Assembly: GCF_000003815.2 (NCBI RefSeq)
Contig: NC_049987.1
Location: forward strand, 17,959,959-18,023,958
Length of the DNA stretch: 64,000 nt
Direction of reading: 5' to 3'
Origin: Branchiostoma floridae
Lineage: Eukaryota; Chordata; Leptocardii; Amphioxiformes; Branchiostomatidae
Shown in pieces: positions 1-11,813 of the stretch. The notes under the pieces are model-generated. The model had not been told where the DNA came from. It saw only the letters and a list, made by a program, of their open reading frames with translations, and ran no database searches. Both the position numbers and the translations under genes were made by a program. Within the stretch, counting starts at the first letter, position 1; the number at the start of each line of letters is the position of its first letter.

Positions 1-1062
1 CAGAGAACCGTCGGTAGCCAAGACAACAACAGGGGCCTGTATTGAGATTGTGAGCAGAGAAGGATCCAAATAATTACATGGCTTGCCAGGGTCGACCACT
101 GATTGGTCGATCTTACGAGGCACTTTGACTGACGAATTAAACGTCCACCCAAAGGAGATTTTCTGCCTTACCTTGTTTTGCCTGACACAGAATAAGAACT
201 TGGGAACCCCAACGACCAATTTTGCCAACCCATCGATCATATAGGATGATCGACCTAGGTTCCACTTTAGTTCGTGTGGTTTTGCATCATGGATAGATGA
301 CAACATGTCATTGCTAACATGAAGATATGTCTGTGAAGACTGCAACCAAAACACCTGTTCATCCATGTATGACAGGTCAGTATCACTCAGGTCTAGCCAG
401 GTTAGCTGTAGGTGTTGGAATGCCCCCGAGGAAATGCTATTGATTGCATTACAGCCCAGATTCAAGATCTCGGTACGTTTCAGTCCAATGAACCAATCAG
501 GATCCACAACTTGTAACCGATTGTTTTCTAGGTCCAAATGACTAAGCCTAGAAAGGTATACGAAGCCCCCTGACTCTATCTGCTTGATGTAGTTGTTTGA
601 CAAAATCAGCACCAAGAGGTTCTTTAAACCAATGAACCAAGCCTTCTTGACATGCGTCAATCTGTTAGAATCTAAGGATAGGACGCAAAGGTTGGAAAAC
701 ATCAAAAAGGTGTATCTTTCTACATCAGTGATCTTACCTTCTACCAAAGCCAAAAGCTTGACCTGATAATGCTCGAGCGGTTTCAAGCTGTTTGCCGACA
801 GGGCATAGAATGGGTACCCTCTCACTGCAACGCGCTCGGCACTTGGAAGATAAGAAAAGGGACTGACGATTGCACCATCCTTTGATAGATCATCGCATAT
901 GGCACAAGCGGATCTAGGTGCATCGACCGTCACCAGTAAATGAGAGGATGTTGATCTGCTCAAGAAGGGAACACACGCTCGCCATTCTTTTATCTTACAT
1001 TGATGATTACGCTGGTCAGTTGGGGATGCAGACGCAACTGTTAAGAGAAGCAAAAACAACAT
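1..1062 (-). CDS. Leucine-rich-repeat secreted/membrane protein, 5' part (runs off left edge)
   Basis: Reading the minus strand from the ATG whose first base is 1062 gives 354 codons with no stop up to position 1. The protein opens with a signal peptide (MLFLLLLTVASAS). A Cys-containing N-terminal region follows (C22, C30, C53, C56), then about five 24-residue leucine-rich repeats at roughly residues 123-245, with LxLxxNxL cores such as LSLDSNRLTHV, LILSNNYIKQI and LDLENNRLQVV. Proteins of this type are extracellular binding or receptor proteins; lancelets have large LRR and Toll-like receptor families. No membrane segment or intracellular domain is seen, since the C-terminal part lies outside the window, so receptor versus secreted form cannot be decided. 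The start is the only ATG that puts a signal peptide in frame. Function beyond LRR-mediated binding is unknown. Confidence 0.8.
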   Translation of the reverse strand, partial: MLFLLLLTVASASPTDQRNHQCKIKEWRACVPFLSRSTSSHLLVTVDAPRSACAICDDLSKDGAIVSPFSYLPSAERVAVRGYPFYALSANSLKPLEHYQVKLLALVEGKITDVERYTFLMFSNLCVLSLDSNRLTHVKKAWFIGLKNLLVLILSNNYIKQIESGGFVYLSRLSHLDLENNRLQVVDPDWFIGLKRTEILNLGCNAINSISSGAFQHLQLTWLDLSDTDLSYMDEQVFWLQSSQTYLHVSNDMLSSIHDAKPHELKWNLGRSSYMIDGLAKLVVGVPKFLFCVRQNKVRQKISFGWTFNSSVKVPRKIDQSVVDPGKPCNYLDPSLLTISIQAPVVVLATDGSL

Positions 1063-1954
1063 CGCTGTGTTGTTCTCCCTTGCATCACCTCTTAATACGT
1101 TTTCTCTAATAGTATGCGTATATAAACCTTTCATTCAATAAAAATTCCCACTTACCTGCTTTTTGTGTGCATGTGTTTTCGTCAGAAATCTGTAAGAGTA
1201 TTTTGACTGGCATATCGGTCAGTTAAAAACTCGTTCCTTTCGTTTTGGTGATGATTGTCTAACCGTACCAAATGTTGAAAGATCGTCTACTGTGAGCACA
1301 CTATTTTTATTCACCAGACTCATAACTCTTGATTTTATGATTATATGTATTTAGGGCATTGCGCTGCAATATGATTAAATCATTAAGGGTTGTTATTGTA
1401 TAGGAGTTGCACAGAATCGTGTCTTGTAGACGCTTGCACTCAGACTAATCTTATCTAGCTAATGATTAAGTCATGTAATAAAAGTCGTTGGATGATATGA
1501 TTTTCGCGAGTTAAAAGTTGTTACAGTGTAATCGTGTTTTTTTTTTTATGCTTATTTCTTGTTTCATCACAACCAGAGTGACCCCAGATCTTCTACGGTT
1601 GGTGCCGACCCAAAGAAATTAATGAGGGAAAGAGACAAAACGTTCACTGGGTTCTCGGTCTGAACCTAGGGTGAGAGAAGACTACAGAAAAGAAATGCCC
1701 TTCTCACTTGCACGTGCTGATTTTTGTCTCTATCTAAATTTCAGCATTAAATGTTGATTTATTTGTATTATAGCATTTATGGTGATATAAAATATGAATA
1801 TACGGCCTGATTATGATAACAGTTTAAGAAAAGGAAACATTGCGACATCGTAGAGTAGCACATTAAACACAGCATACATCTGGGTACTAACAAAAAGATC
1901 ACGTGCTCTGAAAAAAATAGCCAATATTGCCAATATTCATGTTGGCCATAGAGG

Positions 1955-2053
1955 ATGAGTGAGTGCGTGAGTGCGTGAGTGAGTGAGTGAGTGAGTGAGT
2001 GAGTGAGTGAGTGAGTGAGTGAGTGAGTGAGTGAGTGAGTGAGTGAGTGAGTG
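1955..2053. repeat. (GTGA)n microsatellite
   Basis: Nearly perfect GTGA/GAGT tetranucleotide run of about 95 bp, with two GTGC variants at its left end. Confidence 0.97.
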
Positions 2054-2345
2054 GTCTTATCGGGTGTACGCAAAATATAAAACAAATGAAATGAAATTTA
2101 TTTTGATAAAATGGAAAAAAGATAAGATTCAATTAAACAAAATAAAAAGATAAAACATTCTAAGAGATGTGCAAATTTAGGTATATCTTGACACCCAATT
2201 TAAACAACGCTGCCTGGGCTTCGCATTGTCTAGAATTTAATTAAAAAGTAATATAGAATAAAATAATATGTATTTAGAGAAAATAAAATGACAATAATTA
2301 AATTAGATTAGATTAGGTTAAATCAAATCAAATCGAATTAAATTG

Positions 2346-3382
2346 AACTAGAGTTCGGCGACCTCATACCTTCATGAAAATTTAGAGCTTTGAAAATTTC
2401 ATGCAATTGACTAATACATTAACATAATTTATGCATGGTGTTGTTCATCATTGACAAACGTACACATGTCACAATTATAAAATTCCCATTATTAATCATA
2501 AAGCGGTTTTGCAATTTTTACATAAATTATGCAAATAAGTTCCTCATTACCATATTTGGTATCTGCTTATATTCCACCTATCATAATTAACATGTGTTAC
2601 ATTTATTGAAGTCCAGTTGTTGCAAACAATGGAATTATACAATTTCCTCATTAATTATGCAAATTAAGTCCTCACTTGCATAACATGTATATCATTATGA
2701 ACATCTTTGCCTAAGGTACCCGCATGCCTAATATGATGCCAATCCGTCAATCGTTTCTGCAGTTATCCTCTTCGGAATGTCTTGACAAAAACGCCCCTGC
2801 AGTTCCCAAATTAAATGTTAGGGGGCTGAAACTTGCCCAACTTTGTCATGACACTGAAAGCTATCTACCACCTAAATTTCAAGACCATATCACGCCCAAG
2901 ACAAGAGATACATAGAAAAAACTGCTATGATTGAATGTTGTCATTAATTATGCAAATTTGCTTCTATTTTGCATAATTGGTATTTCATTTTGTACAACAT
3001 TGTCTGAGGTGCCTACATACCAAAAATCATGAAAATCCGTTGTTCCCTTCTTGAGTTATCCTCTTCAGAAGTTTTGGACAAAAATGCCCCTGCTATCCCA
3101 AAACTAGACGCTAGGGGCCCCAAACTCCTGTCACTTCTTCCTGAGCACAAGAGCTATCTAATACTTAAAAATCGTGACCATAGCATGTTCAGAACACCAA
3201 AATAGCAAAACCGGAAGTTGCGCTGCAGTACCAAGGGCAGCCGCTAGGGGGCCCAAAATCTAATCATTTCCAGCTTTCATCACACCCTACCAACACACCA
3301 AGTATCAAACCAATCCATCCAACCGTTCTTGAGTTATTTTGTTTACACACACACACACAGACAGACACACAAACACAGGGTA
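2346..3382 (+). repeat. Dispersed ~1.05 kb repeat, copy 1
   Basis: Starts with AACTAGAGTTCGGCGACC and ends in an ACAC/CAGA-rich tail just before the same start motif recurs at 3383. Inside are two diverged sub-repeats (about 2720-2900 and 3005-3195), each reading 'AAATCCGT...GAGTTATCCTCTTC...GACAAAAA', plus repeated ATGCAAAT/ATTTGCAT motifs. No transposase or other protein is seen. It is a non-coding, probably non-autonomous element of unknown class. Confidence 0.85.
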
Positions 3383-4500
3383 AACTAGAGTTCGGCGACC
3401 TCATACCTCCATGAACATTTAGAGCTTTCGTAAATTTCATGCAATTGACTCAGACATAAACATAATTTATGCATGGTGTTGTTCATCATTGACAAACGTA
3501 CACATTTCATAATTATAAAATTCCCATTATTAATCATAAAGCGGTTTTGCAATTTTTACATAAATCATGCAAATAAGTTCCTCATTACCATATTTGGTAT
3601 CTGCTTATATTCCACCTATCATAATTAACATGTGTTACATTTATTGAAGTCCAGTTATTGCAAACAATGGAATTATACAATTTCCTCATTAATTATGCAA
3701 ATTAAGTCCTCATTTGCATAACATGTATATCATTATGAACATCTTTTCCTAAGGTACCCGCATGCCTAATATGATGCCGATCCGTCAATCCTTTCTGCAG
3801 TTATCCTCTTTGGAGTGTCTTGAGAAAAACGCCCCTGCAGTTCCCAAATTAAATATTAGGGGGCTGAAACTTGCCCCACTTTGTCATGACACTAAAAGAT
3901 ATCTACCACCCAAATTTCAAGACCATATCACGTCCAAGACAAGAGATACATAGAAAAAACTGCTATGATTGAATGTTGTCATTAATTATGCAAATTTGCT
4001 CCTATTTTGCATAATTAGTATTTCATTTTGTACAACATTGTCTGAGGTACCTACATACCAAAAATCATGAAAATCCGTTGTTCCCTTCTTGAGTTATCCT
4101 CTTCAGAAGTTTTTGACAAAAATGCCCCTGCTATCCCAAAACTAGACGCTAGGGGGCCCAAACTTATGTCACTTCTTCCTGAGCACAAGAGCTATCTAAT
4201 ACTCAAAAATCGTGACCATAGCATGTTCAGAACACCAAAATAGCAAAACCGGAAGTTGCGCTGCAGTACCAAGGGGAGCCGCTAGGGGGCCCAAAATCTA
4301 ATCATTTCCAGCTTTCATCACACCCTACCAACACACCAAGTATCAAACCAATCCACCCAGCCGTTCTTGAGTTATCTTGTTTACACACAGACAGACAGAC
4401 AGACACACAGACACACAGACAAACGCGGGGTAAAATATAACCTCCATGAAATTTCATGGAGGTAAATATAACCTCCATTCCATTACATTTCATGGAGGTA
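3383..4500 (+). repeat. Dispersed ~1.05 kb repeat, copy 2, with terminal hairpin
   Basis: Directly follows copy 1 and is closely similar over its whole length. It ends with a CAGACAGA-type tract, then CCTCCATGAAATTTCATGG, a near-perfect palindrome that is repeated in decayed form up to 4500. The start also carries a CCTCCATGAA motif, so the element is bounded by related short inverted sequences. An inverted copy lies at 41310-42400 and a truncated one at 47361-47624. Confidence 0.85.
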
Positions 4501-4969
4501 ATTAATGCGTTCAAATATAACGAAGAGAACCCAAAGCTTATTCTCAATGGTTGAGTCCACAATCATATCAAGTTGCCCGAGTAGCTCTAATTGCTATTTT
4601 GCGTATGATCTTATTACCTGGATATCTAACTTTCCCCGACGCAAAAATTCACCAATTTTCTTTCAAACAGATGCAAGTAAACAGAATATATTTTACTCTT
4701 ATACTAAAATTGTGATTAGAATGAATATTCTTTATTTATTGTGCAAAAAAAAATGCCATTGGGATATAGTTATTGCGGATAGTTACGTCAGTAAATGATG
4801 TTTCATATTCTTCCTGCCTGCAATCAATAATCAATTCGATAGGCGACGCTTCTGTCATGTATTTACAGATCCTGACATAACTCTAAAACAAAACAAACAC
4901 GAAATCTACACTGTTCCTCAGCACAACCGTGAGTTCTTAATTGCATCATAACGTCGATGAAATAAAGGA

Positions 4970-4975
4970 TTTATT
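4970..4975 (-). other. Candidate polyadenylation signal of the first NXPE gene
   Basis: AATAAA on the minus strand about 90 bp past the stop codon at 5065. Position and sequence fit a poly(A) signal; in an AT-rich flank a chance match is possible. Confidence 0.35.
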
Positions 4976-5064
4976 ATTTTTTTACTTTACGATTCCCGTG
5001 TGCACAACACGTCGTTACGTCTGTCACCTCAGATCATTTTCTCATGAATTCACTGTTTATCTCT

Positions 5065-6489
5065 CTAGTTTGGGCAGATATGAGACAAGAATCTGTTCAG
5101 CTGACTGTCCACCATAGTTTGATCAGGGTGAATGCTGTCTTTCCCCGGCTGACACACGCTCATGTCCCATGTGTCCAGCACGACCACGTCTGGATCCGCC
5201 CGGAACACCTCTCGTATCACCTCCGTGATCTGGTAAGCCAGCCAGTCGCTCCCAAGCACGTAGTACTCCAACTTCCCTTTATTGTGTTCTCGCGTTGTCC
5301 CAGTTCTCACGTAGACTTGCGTGTCCGGACTCCTGCGCAGGAGACGGTGCACAGCACCCCGTATGTAGTGCAGACGCGACCGGATCATGTCCAGCGGCTC
5401 GGCGGTAAAGTGAGCCCACAGACCGAGAACCACTACCGTGTTTGGGCCTCCGCGAATGGAGTCCAACACGTCGGCAGTGTAACTAAAATCGTAGAAGTAA
5501 TTCCAGCTGTGCCCTTGTGTGGGGAAGTGATGGAACTGGAAACTAACTGAGATGTTCCATTGGCTGCTGTTCCTTAGTCTGATATGTGGAGGTCTTTTAG
5601 GCGTGCCGTCCTTAGCTGTAACAGAAAAAGGCACAAATCTCAGAGAATTATGTTTTTCACGTCATAATTACATTTGCTCACCACGATTCCAAGCAGTGTA
5701 GTACGTAGAGCATGGCGAACGTTTGCTTGGCTTCATGTCCGAATTTTTTTGGAATGACCTGCTATTACAAATAGGTCAGAAATATTACAATAAGATCTAT
5801 CAACTTGAAAATAACAATTCAATGTCTACAATCTGGAGATCTCATTCTGAGAAGTTAAAATAATTTCTTATTTTCAAGCAGTGACCTTTTTTTAAAGGTA
5901 AACACACGTACCTTCAAATCTTGCTCACGGAGTGACCTAGTTCTCGCGAGAGTTGTGAGAACTAGGTCAAGACTTGCGTGGATCTTCAGCCCCCCGCAAC
6001 TCTTGCGAGAACTAAGTCATTCCGTGAGCAATACGGACGTGTACGTGTGTTTACATCTAAAACGTAGTCACTGGTTGAAGAAAAAAATTAATAACTGTGT
6101 ACATACGTGAGTAATGCATGAATCTCTTCAACGATAATTCTGAGTAGATCTCACTCTCTCGCTTCAAAAAAAGTGTAAACCTAACCGTAGACATACCTGC
6201 GGGACCGATGATGTCTGTCAATGGTATCACTTCCCTCAAACGAGTGCTCCACTGTAATAGGGCGGAGTCACCTGAGGTAAAATAAAGTCAAACTACAGTT
6301 CGTCGACCTTTAATTCATATTCATGATTTAAGACATATATATGTAGTGTTATGTATGGTTATGACCACCAGTAATAGGCTTACACTTTTTCTAAGTAATT
6401 AACTGGTTATACAATATGTTAGAAGTCATATTTTCTTTTGTTTGACAATTCTAATACATCATAATAATTAGTAACCTTGCGGGTTTTGC

Positions 6490-6537
<48 letters not shown>

Positions 6538-9500
6538 ACAAACTGACTACATGAAGTATAAAACATTAGGAAGCAGAAATGAAAGGCGCTTGACTACTTA
6601 TGATAAGGTGAGATAATACGTGCGTATATACATGTATTCAGGTCCGAATGAGGTCCTTATAAAAGCCTTTAAAAGCCCACCATTACACGTACCTTGCATG
6701 TAAACTGTCTTGTTAGCCAGGCACCGCCGGATGTCCTCTTTGGCAAAAACTCGGACATTGCAGACTGATGATGTCCAGACCTTGGCTGACCAATGACCCA
6801 GTGTGACCCCAGACTCACGTACGTCCCCGGTACACGCCGGAAGGTGTTGAGGTGTGGTCAGTTCTGCCTCAAGGACACGTATGGGCTCCTTGGTGTCTAC
6901 TTTAAGTTCCGCCTCGAGATATGGTCTGTGTATGGGGAAACAAGGACAATGGGGTTAGTGAAATATTAAGTATGTATATGGGTATGTGTGTGTGTGTGTG
7001 TGGGTGTGTGGGTGTATGTGTGTGTGTGTGTGCGTGTGGGTGTGTTTGTGTTAGTAAATAAGTGGGTGAGAGAGAGAGAGTGAGTGAGCAAGACAGTGAG
7101 TGAATGAGCGATTGAGTGAGGGAGTTAATGAGAGTGAGCAAGCGAGGGAGTACATAAGTGATTGAGTGAGCGAGTGATTGAACGAGTCAGTGAGTGACTG
7201 AGTGAGCGAGTGAATTAGTGAGTTAGTGACTAAGCGATTGAGAAAGCGAATGAATTAGTGAATGAGCGAGGGAGCAAGCGAATAATTTCATAAGTGATTG
7301 AGTGAGTGAGTGAGTGAGTGAGTGAGTAAGTGAGTAAGTGAGTGAGTGAGTGAGAGATTAAGTGAGTCTATAAGTAAAAGAGTAAACAGGAAACAGGAAA
7401 CATATTATGCCAAAGGTTAAGAAACAACTACAGCATCTACTTAAATTATTCATAGTTTACGTTTATTTTAAAGATATTATTGGTTGCACTTACTTTTTGA
7501 AAAGTTTTGGTTCCATTTTACCAGACAGGAGACCCACTGCTCTTTTATAACTTTTGCCCCCGTCCCACCGACACAACCAAATAGAGGAACATGGAAGTTT
7601 TTCCGGCTTGTCACAAATCCAGGTTCCGTTCACCTCCCGTTTGGAGAAATCGCACTGTTGTTGGGGCGGTAGGCTGGGGTTGGGAGAACTGAAGCATTGT
7701 CTTGTTTCTGTAGCCTTCGTTTTCACGTCGAAGAAGGAGCAGACGAAGAACCGCTTGTTCGGAGTTTCTCTCGTTCTCTGTAGAACCTGCACTGCTTCAC
7801 TCGGATGGACGAGCTGAATCTTTATCTGGTATAATGGATACAAAACGTATTAAGTCTTCGAGTTATCTGTCTGTATAGAAATATATGTATCTTGTAATAT
7901 ATAGTTTTAAGTGCTTATGACAAAGAAAATAGGTCAGGGTGCACGGGGAGAGCCGGCGGGTGACTGGGCAGTTTGAGCCCTGCGCACTCATTGGTTTACA
8001 TGTGACGTATCCATGACAAAGAAAGACCTTTGGCCAATCCAAAAGCTACATTTCACGGCCTCCAGTTTGTCATCGGTTTTTATTGGATCCTTTTATTGGA
8101 TCTCGGTTTGAGCGAGCGATTTGAGCCCTGCGCGCTGATAGGAAAACTGTGACGTGTCCCCCATAAAGGCAGACTTGTGACCAATCAAAAAGCTGGAAAC
8201 GTAAAGAGCATGTTACAGCTTCCATTTCTTTCTGTGTTACGAAAACGGAAAGTAATCTCCCTATGGGGAAGACTTAATTATTTACTATTAAATTAATTTT
8301 TTAAATGTAACGTTTGTACAAATAATATACGCTTTTGGTGTACCTGCCGCCAGGCAATCAGTTATGATTTCTAGCTAAAAGCATCATTTCTTAGATTCAA
8401 TCGTGAATGACAAGGGTTATTATTTCACTGCATGCAGACATAAAAGCCTGTTATGTCGAATCAGGCAGACATAACCACACTCCTCTAGAGCAAAGAACAA
8501 GCCAATTTTGTAGTTTAGGCAAAGTAGAAGATGAAGTACATTTTACTATGGATTGTCCTTTGTATGATTGCGATAGGAGCATTTTACTTGACTGTGTGTT
8601 AGGTAAATATACCCACTTTAGATACTTGAATAGTAAAGAGAAATTTATATTCCTGACAGCTTTTGATAAACCAACTCTAACCAGCGAGAGGAGTTGAATG
8701 CCCTAGAATATATTAGGCACATATATGCATATATAGATGTGTATGATTGTTTCCATTGTTACATATACATGATTCTTACCATGTGACCTTTACTTAGCCC
8801 AGTGGGGCAAAATGTGCAATAAAGGTCTTCATTAATTGTACTCACCGAAACGCCGCCTACCCAGTAAAGCGGGAACTGCACAGTGTAGGTACCGTTACAG
8901 TGGTCAGTGACGTGACCGGCACTACTGGCCTGTAGCGAACGGTCACTACTGACCAGTCTGGCGCGGAAGAAGTCTCCTCCGTACGTCTTCGGCCTTCCTT
9001 TCTTGTCCCTTGCCACCACCCTTACGGTAAGAACGTCTCCTTGGTGATGGTCACTGGCATTACTTAAGACGGTAACGTCTGTATTCCCTGGGTACGTGAC
9101 CTGATCTAAGTCGCTTTGGCTTGTGACTTTTTCAAGCTTATCCCCAGTGTTGTATCGACATGAGACTTTTTTTGGAAACACGACTATTTCAGGATGAGGA
9201 TTTTCAGGCAGAACGGAGAATATCATAGTCTACAAGACAGAAAATGGAGAAAATAAATGAATACTAAGTTGTAGTCTTATTTCATAATCTAGACGTCCAT
9301 ATACACTACTTTAAGATTACTAGTACACTACTTCATTTTCTTATCCTTTTTAGATCACTGAAATGACCGCTACGTCAGTTCTACTCTTAACCTAAATTTT
9401 TGGTCACTTGACGTCGTAGTTGGTAACGCTAGTTAACCTTTATCTGTGGCGTAACCTATATCCGTTGTTTCTATAAACAGGGTAGTTATGAACATCACGT

Positions 9501-10961
9501 CGACGGGCGGTGGGTTCAAACTTAACAATTGTATGTACAAGTGCAATTAAATGGGCTACAATGTACAAGAGCAATGAAATGAGATACAATTATGAAATTA
9601 CAGAGGACCCCCCTTCTATATAGATAATCACCCATAAATCCAGTCAGGTGTAAAGCACAATTCGCGATGATGAATACCGCCCTATCACTGATATCAGACA
9701 TGCTCCGTTACAACAGGTGGCCCACAATACATCGCACAATTCAACATAGATGAGGCCATGAATTATAATGAGTCAGGGTGAAATAGCTTTGCTGTCAAAG
9801 TACCACAATGTAGACTTCACAGAGAAATTGCTTTTCGAATGCATAGTAATTGCAGCATCAGAAAACACTCTTTGGTTCATTGAAATATTCGCTTAACCTT
9901 TTTAGATCTGCTCTTGAAACTGACTGGATTTTACAAAATATGATGCTGAACATTTTACTTCAGAGGAAAACAATTCTAATGATGGGTTTTGATGATATTC
10001 AAGCCTTTCCCATGTTTCCATTTCAGTATCACATTTATGTAACCTACATTGAAAAATGCTTGCCATGCTATATACATTTATAACTCTGTGACTATGAAAA
10101 ACAGTGTGTACAATGTGCATGTATATCAAGTGATCACTAGTGCAGCACCACGAGCTAGGTATGCACAGTTGAGATATACAGGTGTGGATTAAGCCAGGGA
10201 ACGTTACATTTGAGATCTATATTTAGGCTCATTTTTTGTGATATGAGATGTATAAGGAGTAGGTTGAATTATGTAAATAGATATTACAATTCTTCTCCAA
10301 AACTAGAAAATATCAACGTTGTTTCCTGGATATAAAGTTTCTTTAAGTCTGAATTCTATATATGGCAGTTCGTGATCTACATACTATATTATACTCAAGG
10401 GACATAGCAGAATAAAAAGGCCGTGAAGCCAACACCCACCCCCATCCCCGGTCCTCCCTTAGCCAGCTTATATACATGTATGGTCATTCAACCATAATTG
10501 TTTCTTCCTTAAAATATAACCTGTTGAACCAGGTGGCAGGTTGTGATGAATATAAACTATCTCTGAAAGCATAACTTTCTAGATGACCCTGCCAAAATTT
10601 GATACTTGGATACTTCATTTTCCATGCATGCATTTACCCATCGACATGATGTCTATAAGTGCCCTGTGTTTAGAAATAGATATAGGTTACCAACGGATAA
10701 AGGTGAACTAGCATTACATACAAAGTGTTTGGTTGTGTTCCATTCTGTTATTTCTAACCGGGTTCAGTCAAAGTTATCAAAGTAATTTGGAAATTTAAAA
10801 AAAAATATTTTCCAACTCTATGCCTCATTTTTCCTGGTTAACGAAGAATGTGTGTTGAAATAATGAGTGGTAACAACAGTAGGAGAAAAACGTACCGTAA
10901 GTATAGTGACGACAGCCACTAGCGCCGTAAACACTCCATACATTCGGGCACTGGCCATCAT
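5065..10961 (-). CDS. NXPE family protein, copy A (six exons)
   Basis: Exons in transcript order: 10961-10896, 9229-8846, 7825-7494, 6925-6702, 6271-6197, 5615-5065. All have GT/AG ends and reading phases that join to 543 residues, the usual length for the NXPE (neurexophilin/PC-esterase-like) family. Residues ~8-22 form a hydrophobic N-terminal signal or anchor, which points to the secretory pathway. Residues ~40-190 are the Ig/filamin-like NXPE region (GDVLTVRVVARDKKGRPK, then VDH/TDHCNGTYTVQFPLYW). A Cys-rich stretch follows, then GDS at 336-338 and, near the C-terminus, D520-S-I-H523. GDS plus D-x-x-H is the block I/block V pattern of SGNH/GDSL acyl enzymes. Human NXPE1 has been linked to sialic-acid O-acetylation; the substrate here is unknown. 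Two ATGs are adjacent; I use the first. The last exon and its 3' flank are closely similar to copies B and C. Confidence 0.88.
5898..6054. mobile_element. Foldback (MITE-like) element in an NXPE-A intron
   Basis: A 157 bp inverted repeat bounded by GTAAACACACGTAC and its complement. Inside, TTGCTCACGGAGTGACCTAG and CAACTCTCGCGAGAACTAGG-type arms pair with the right half. No coding capacity. Confidence 0.75.
6492..6534. repeat. (TC)n microsatellite
   Basis: Uninterrupted CT dinucleotide run of about 43 bp inside an NXPE-A intron. Confidence 0.97.
6970..7370. repeat. (TG)n then degenerate GAGT/GAGC array
   Basis: TG-rich tract followed by about 300 bp of diverged GAGT, GAGC and GATT units and a short pure GTGA run. 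It sits in the intron between exons 3 and 4 of NXPE copy A, the same intron that holds the array in copy B. Confidence 0.9.
8407..8697 (+). mobile_element. Remnant of a non-LTR retrotransposon ORF2 C-terminus
   Basis: The 96-codon frame contains ESGRHNHTPLEQR followed by GKVEDEVHFTMDCPLYD. This matches the pattern 'GRxNxTPLxxRxC...GxVEDExHFxxxCPxYxxxR' found after the reverse transcriptase domain in many invertebrate non-LTR elements. The frame breaks at 8697, but a related reading continues in another frame (ELNALEYIRHIYAYIDVY). It is a dead 5'-truncated piece in intron 2 of NXPE-A. The corresponding intron of copy B lacks it, so it landed after the duplication. Confidence 0.65.
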
Positions 10962-11229
10962 GTGCTCTGTTAACAAATAGCACAATTAGCGAAGCCTTTT
11001 CAAATTTACACAATGCAACCGTTCTGAGACGAGGAAAGTTCAAACTGCCAAATGGCGGCACACGTGTACATGTCCTGTGTGCCGCACCCGGATATATCCG
11101 ACCTTGTTTGGGGGGTTCTTTTTCGAGGTCAGCAGGCAACCCTGGCACTGATAGCATTTTATAGTGCTGAAACTCTGTTAAGGGTTAAGACTTTGGGATT
11201 CTAATTGTAGTATTTCAAGATGTCGCAAG

Positions 11230-11675
11230 TTTGAAACCAGGCTTACTTTTTAAAGTAGGCAAAGGAAAAAGAAATCAGGCTTTGGGTGCACCAACTTCCA
11301 TGTGGCATAACGCTTACGCTTAAGCCACCAACATCCGTACGTTTTCCTAAATTTAGCTAAATTTGAAAATGTTTTCATTTTTCCTGTGGCAACCGTTTTG
11401 CTAATTGCCGTTTAAACAATGTATTTTTCACGTTAATTTGCTATATTACTGACATAGTTCCACGGTTTCAGCTAAATCAGCCAAATAAATGACGTCATAA
11501 TTACGTCAAATTACGTAATAATAGTGTCATGATCTTTAAACATTATGTGTACATCATTCTCTAAAAAATGGAGGTCATATGAAATTTTGTTTAAGAGTTA
11601 CAGTAGTCAGAAGTGGAGGGCCTCAAAAGACCCTGGAATAACCAAAAAAGCCCGGCCTGTATAGGGTCAAGCCAA
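11230..11675. repeat. Decayed relative of the TTAA-flanked element at 54361
   Basis: Shares, in the same order, 'ACGCTTACGCTTAAGCCACCAA', 'AACAATGTATTTTTCAC', 'TTTGCTATATTACTG', a TGACGTCA site (11490-11497) and the end 'AGTGGAGGGCCTCAAA...TATAGGGT' with 54361-55319. Internal deletions; no clear left terminus. Confidence 0.6.
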
Positions 11676-11813
11676 AACGCACTAATGTTATGATAAGCTT
11701 TACCTAACGCATAGATATGAAATGAGCAAGGACACCGGTGTTGAGTTCTTCTACGACTCTAGGATATAGTCTGCCTCAGTAGTCACCTGCGGCTCTTTAG
11801 ACACTGGGACTAA

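Larger units (their letters stand above)
1063..5064. other. Intergenic spacer with repeats
   Basis: No coding exon recognised. It holds the shared upstream side of the LRR gene, a (GTGA)n array (1955-2053), AT-rich sequence to 2345, two tandem copies of a ~1.05 kb dispersed repeat (2346-4500), and the 3' flank of the first NXPE gene. The 63-residue open frames at 2724-2915 and 3762-3953 are the same stretch of the repeat and are not treated as genes. Confidence 0.7.

Noticed and set aside
1955-2053. CRISPR-like or telomere-like array
   Set aside because: Pure tetranucleotide microsatellite in an animal genome; no spacers and not a telomere motif.
1777-2132. Frames with repeated THSL/HSLT
   Set aside because: Translations of the (GTGA)n array.
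2724-2915. 63-codon frame repeated almost unchanged at 3762-3953 and in reverse near 41809-42066
   Set aside because: It lies inside the 1.05 kb dispersed repeat, has no domain, and its frame shifts in the inverted copy. Repetition of DNA, not a conserved gene.
5044-5550. 168-codon open frame on the plus strand
   Set aside because: It is the antisense shadow of the NXPE-A last exon; similar antisense frames occur opposite copies B and C and the orphan fragment.
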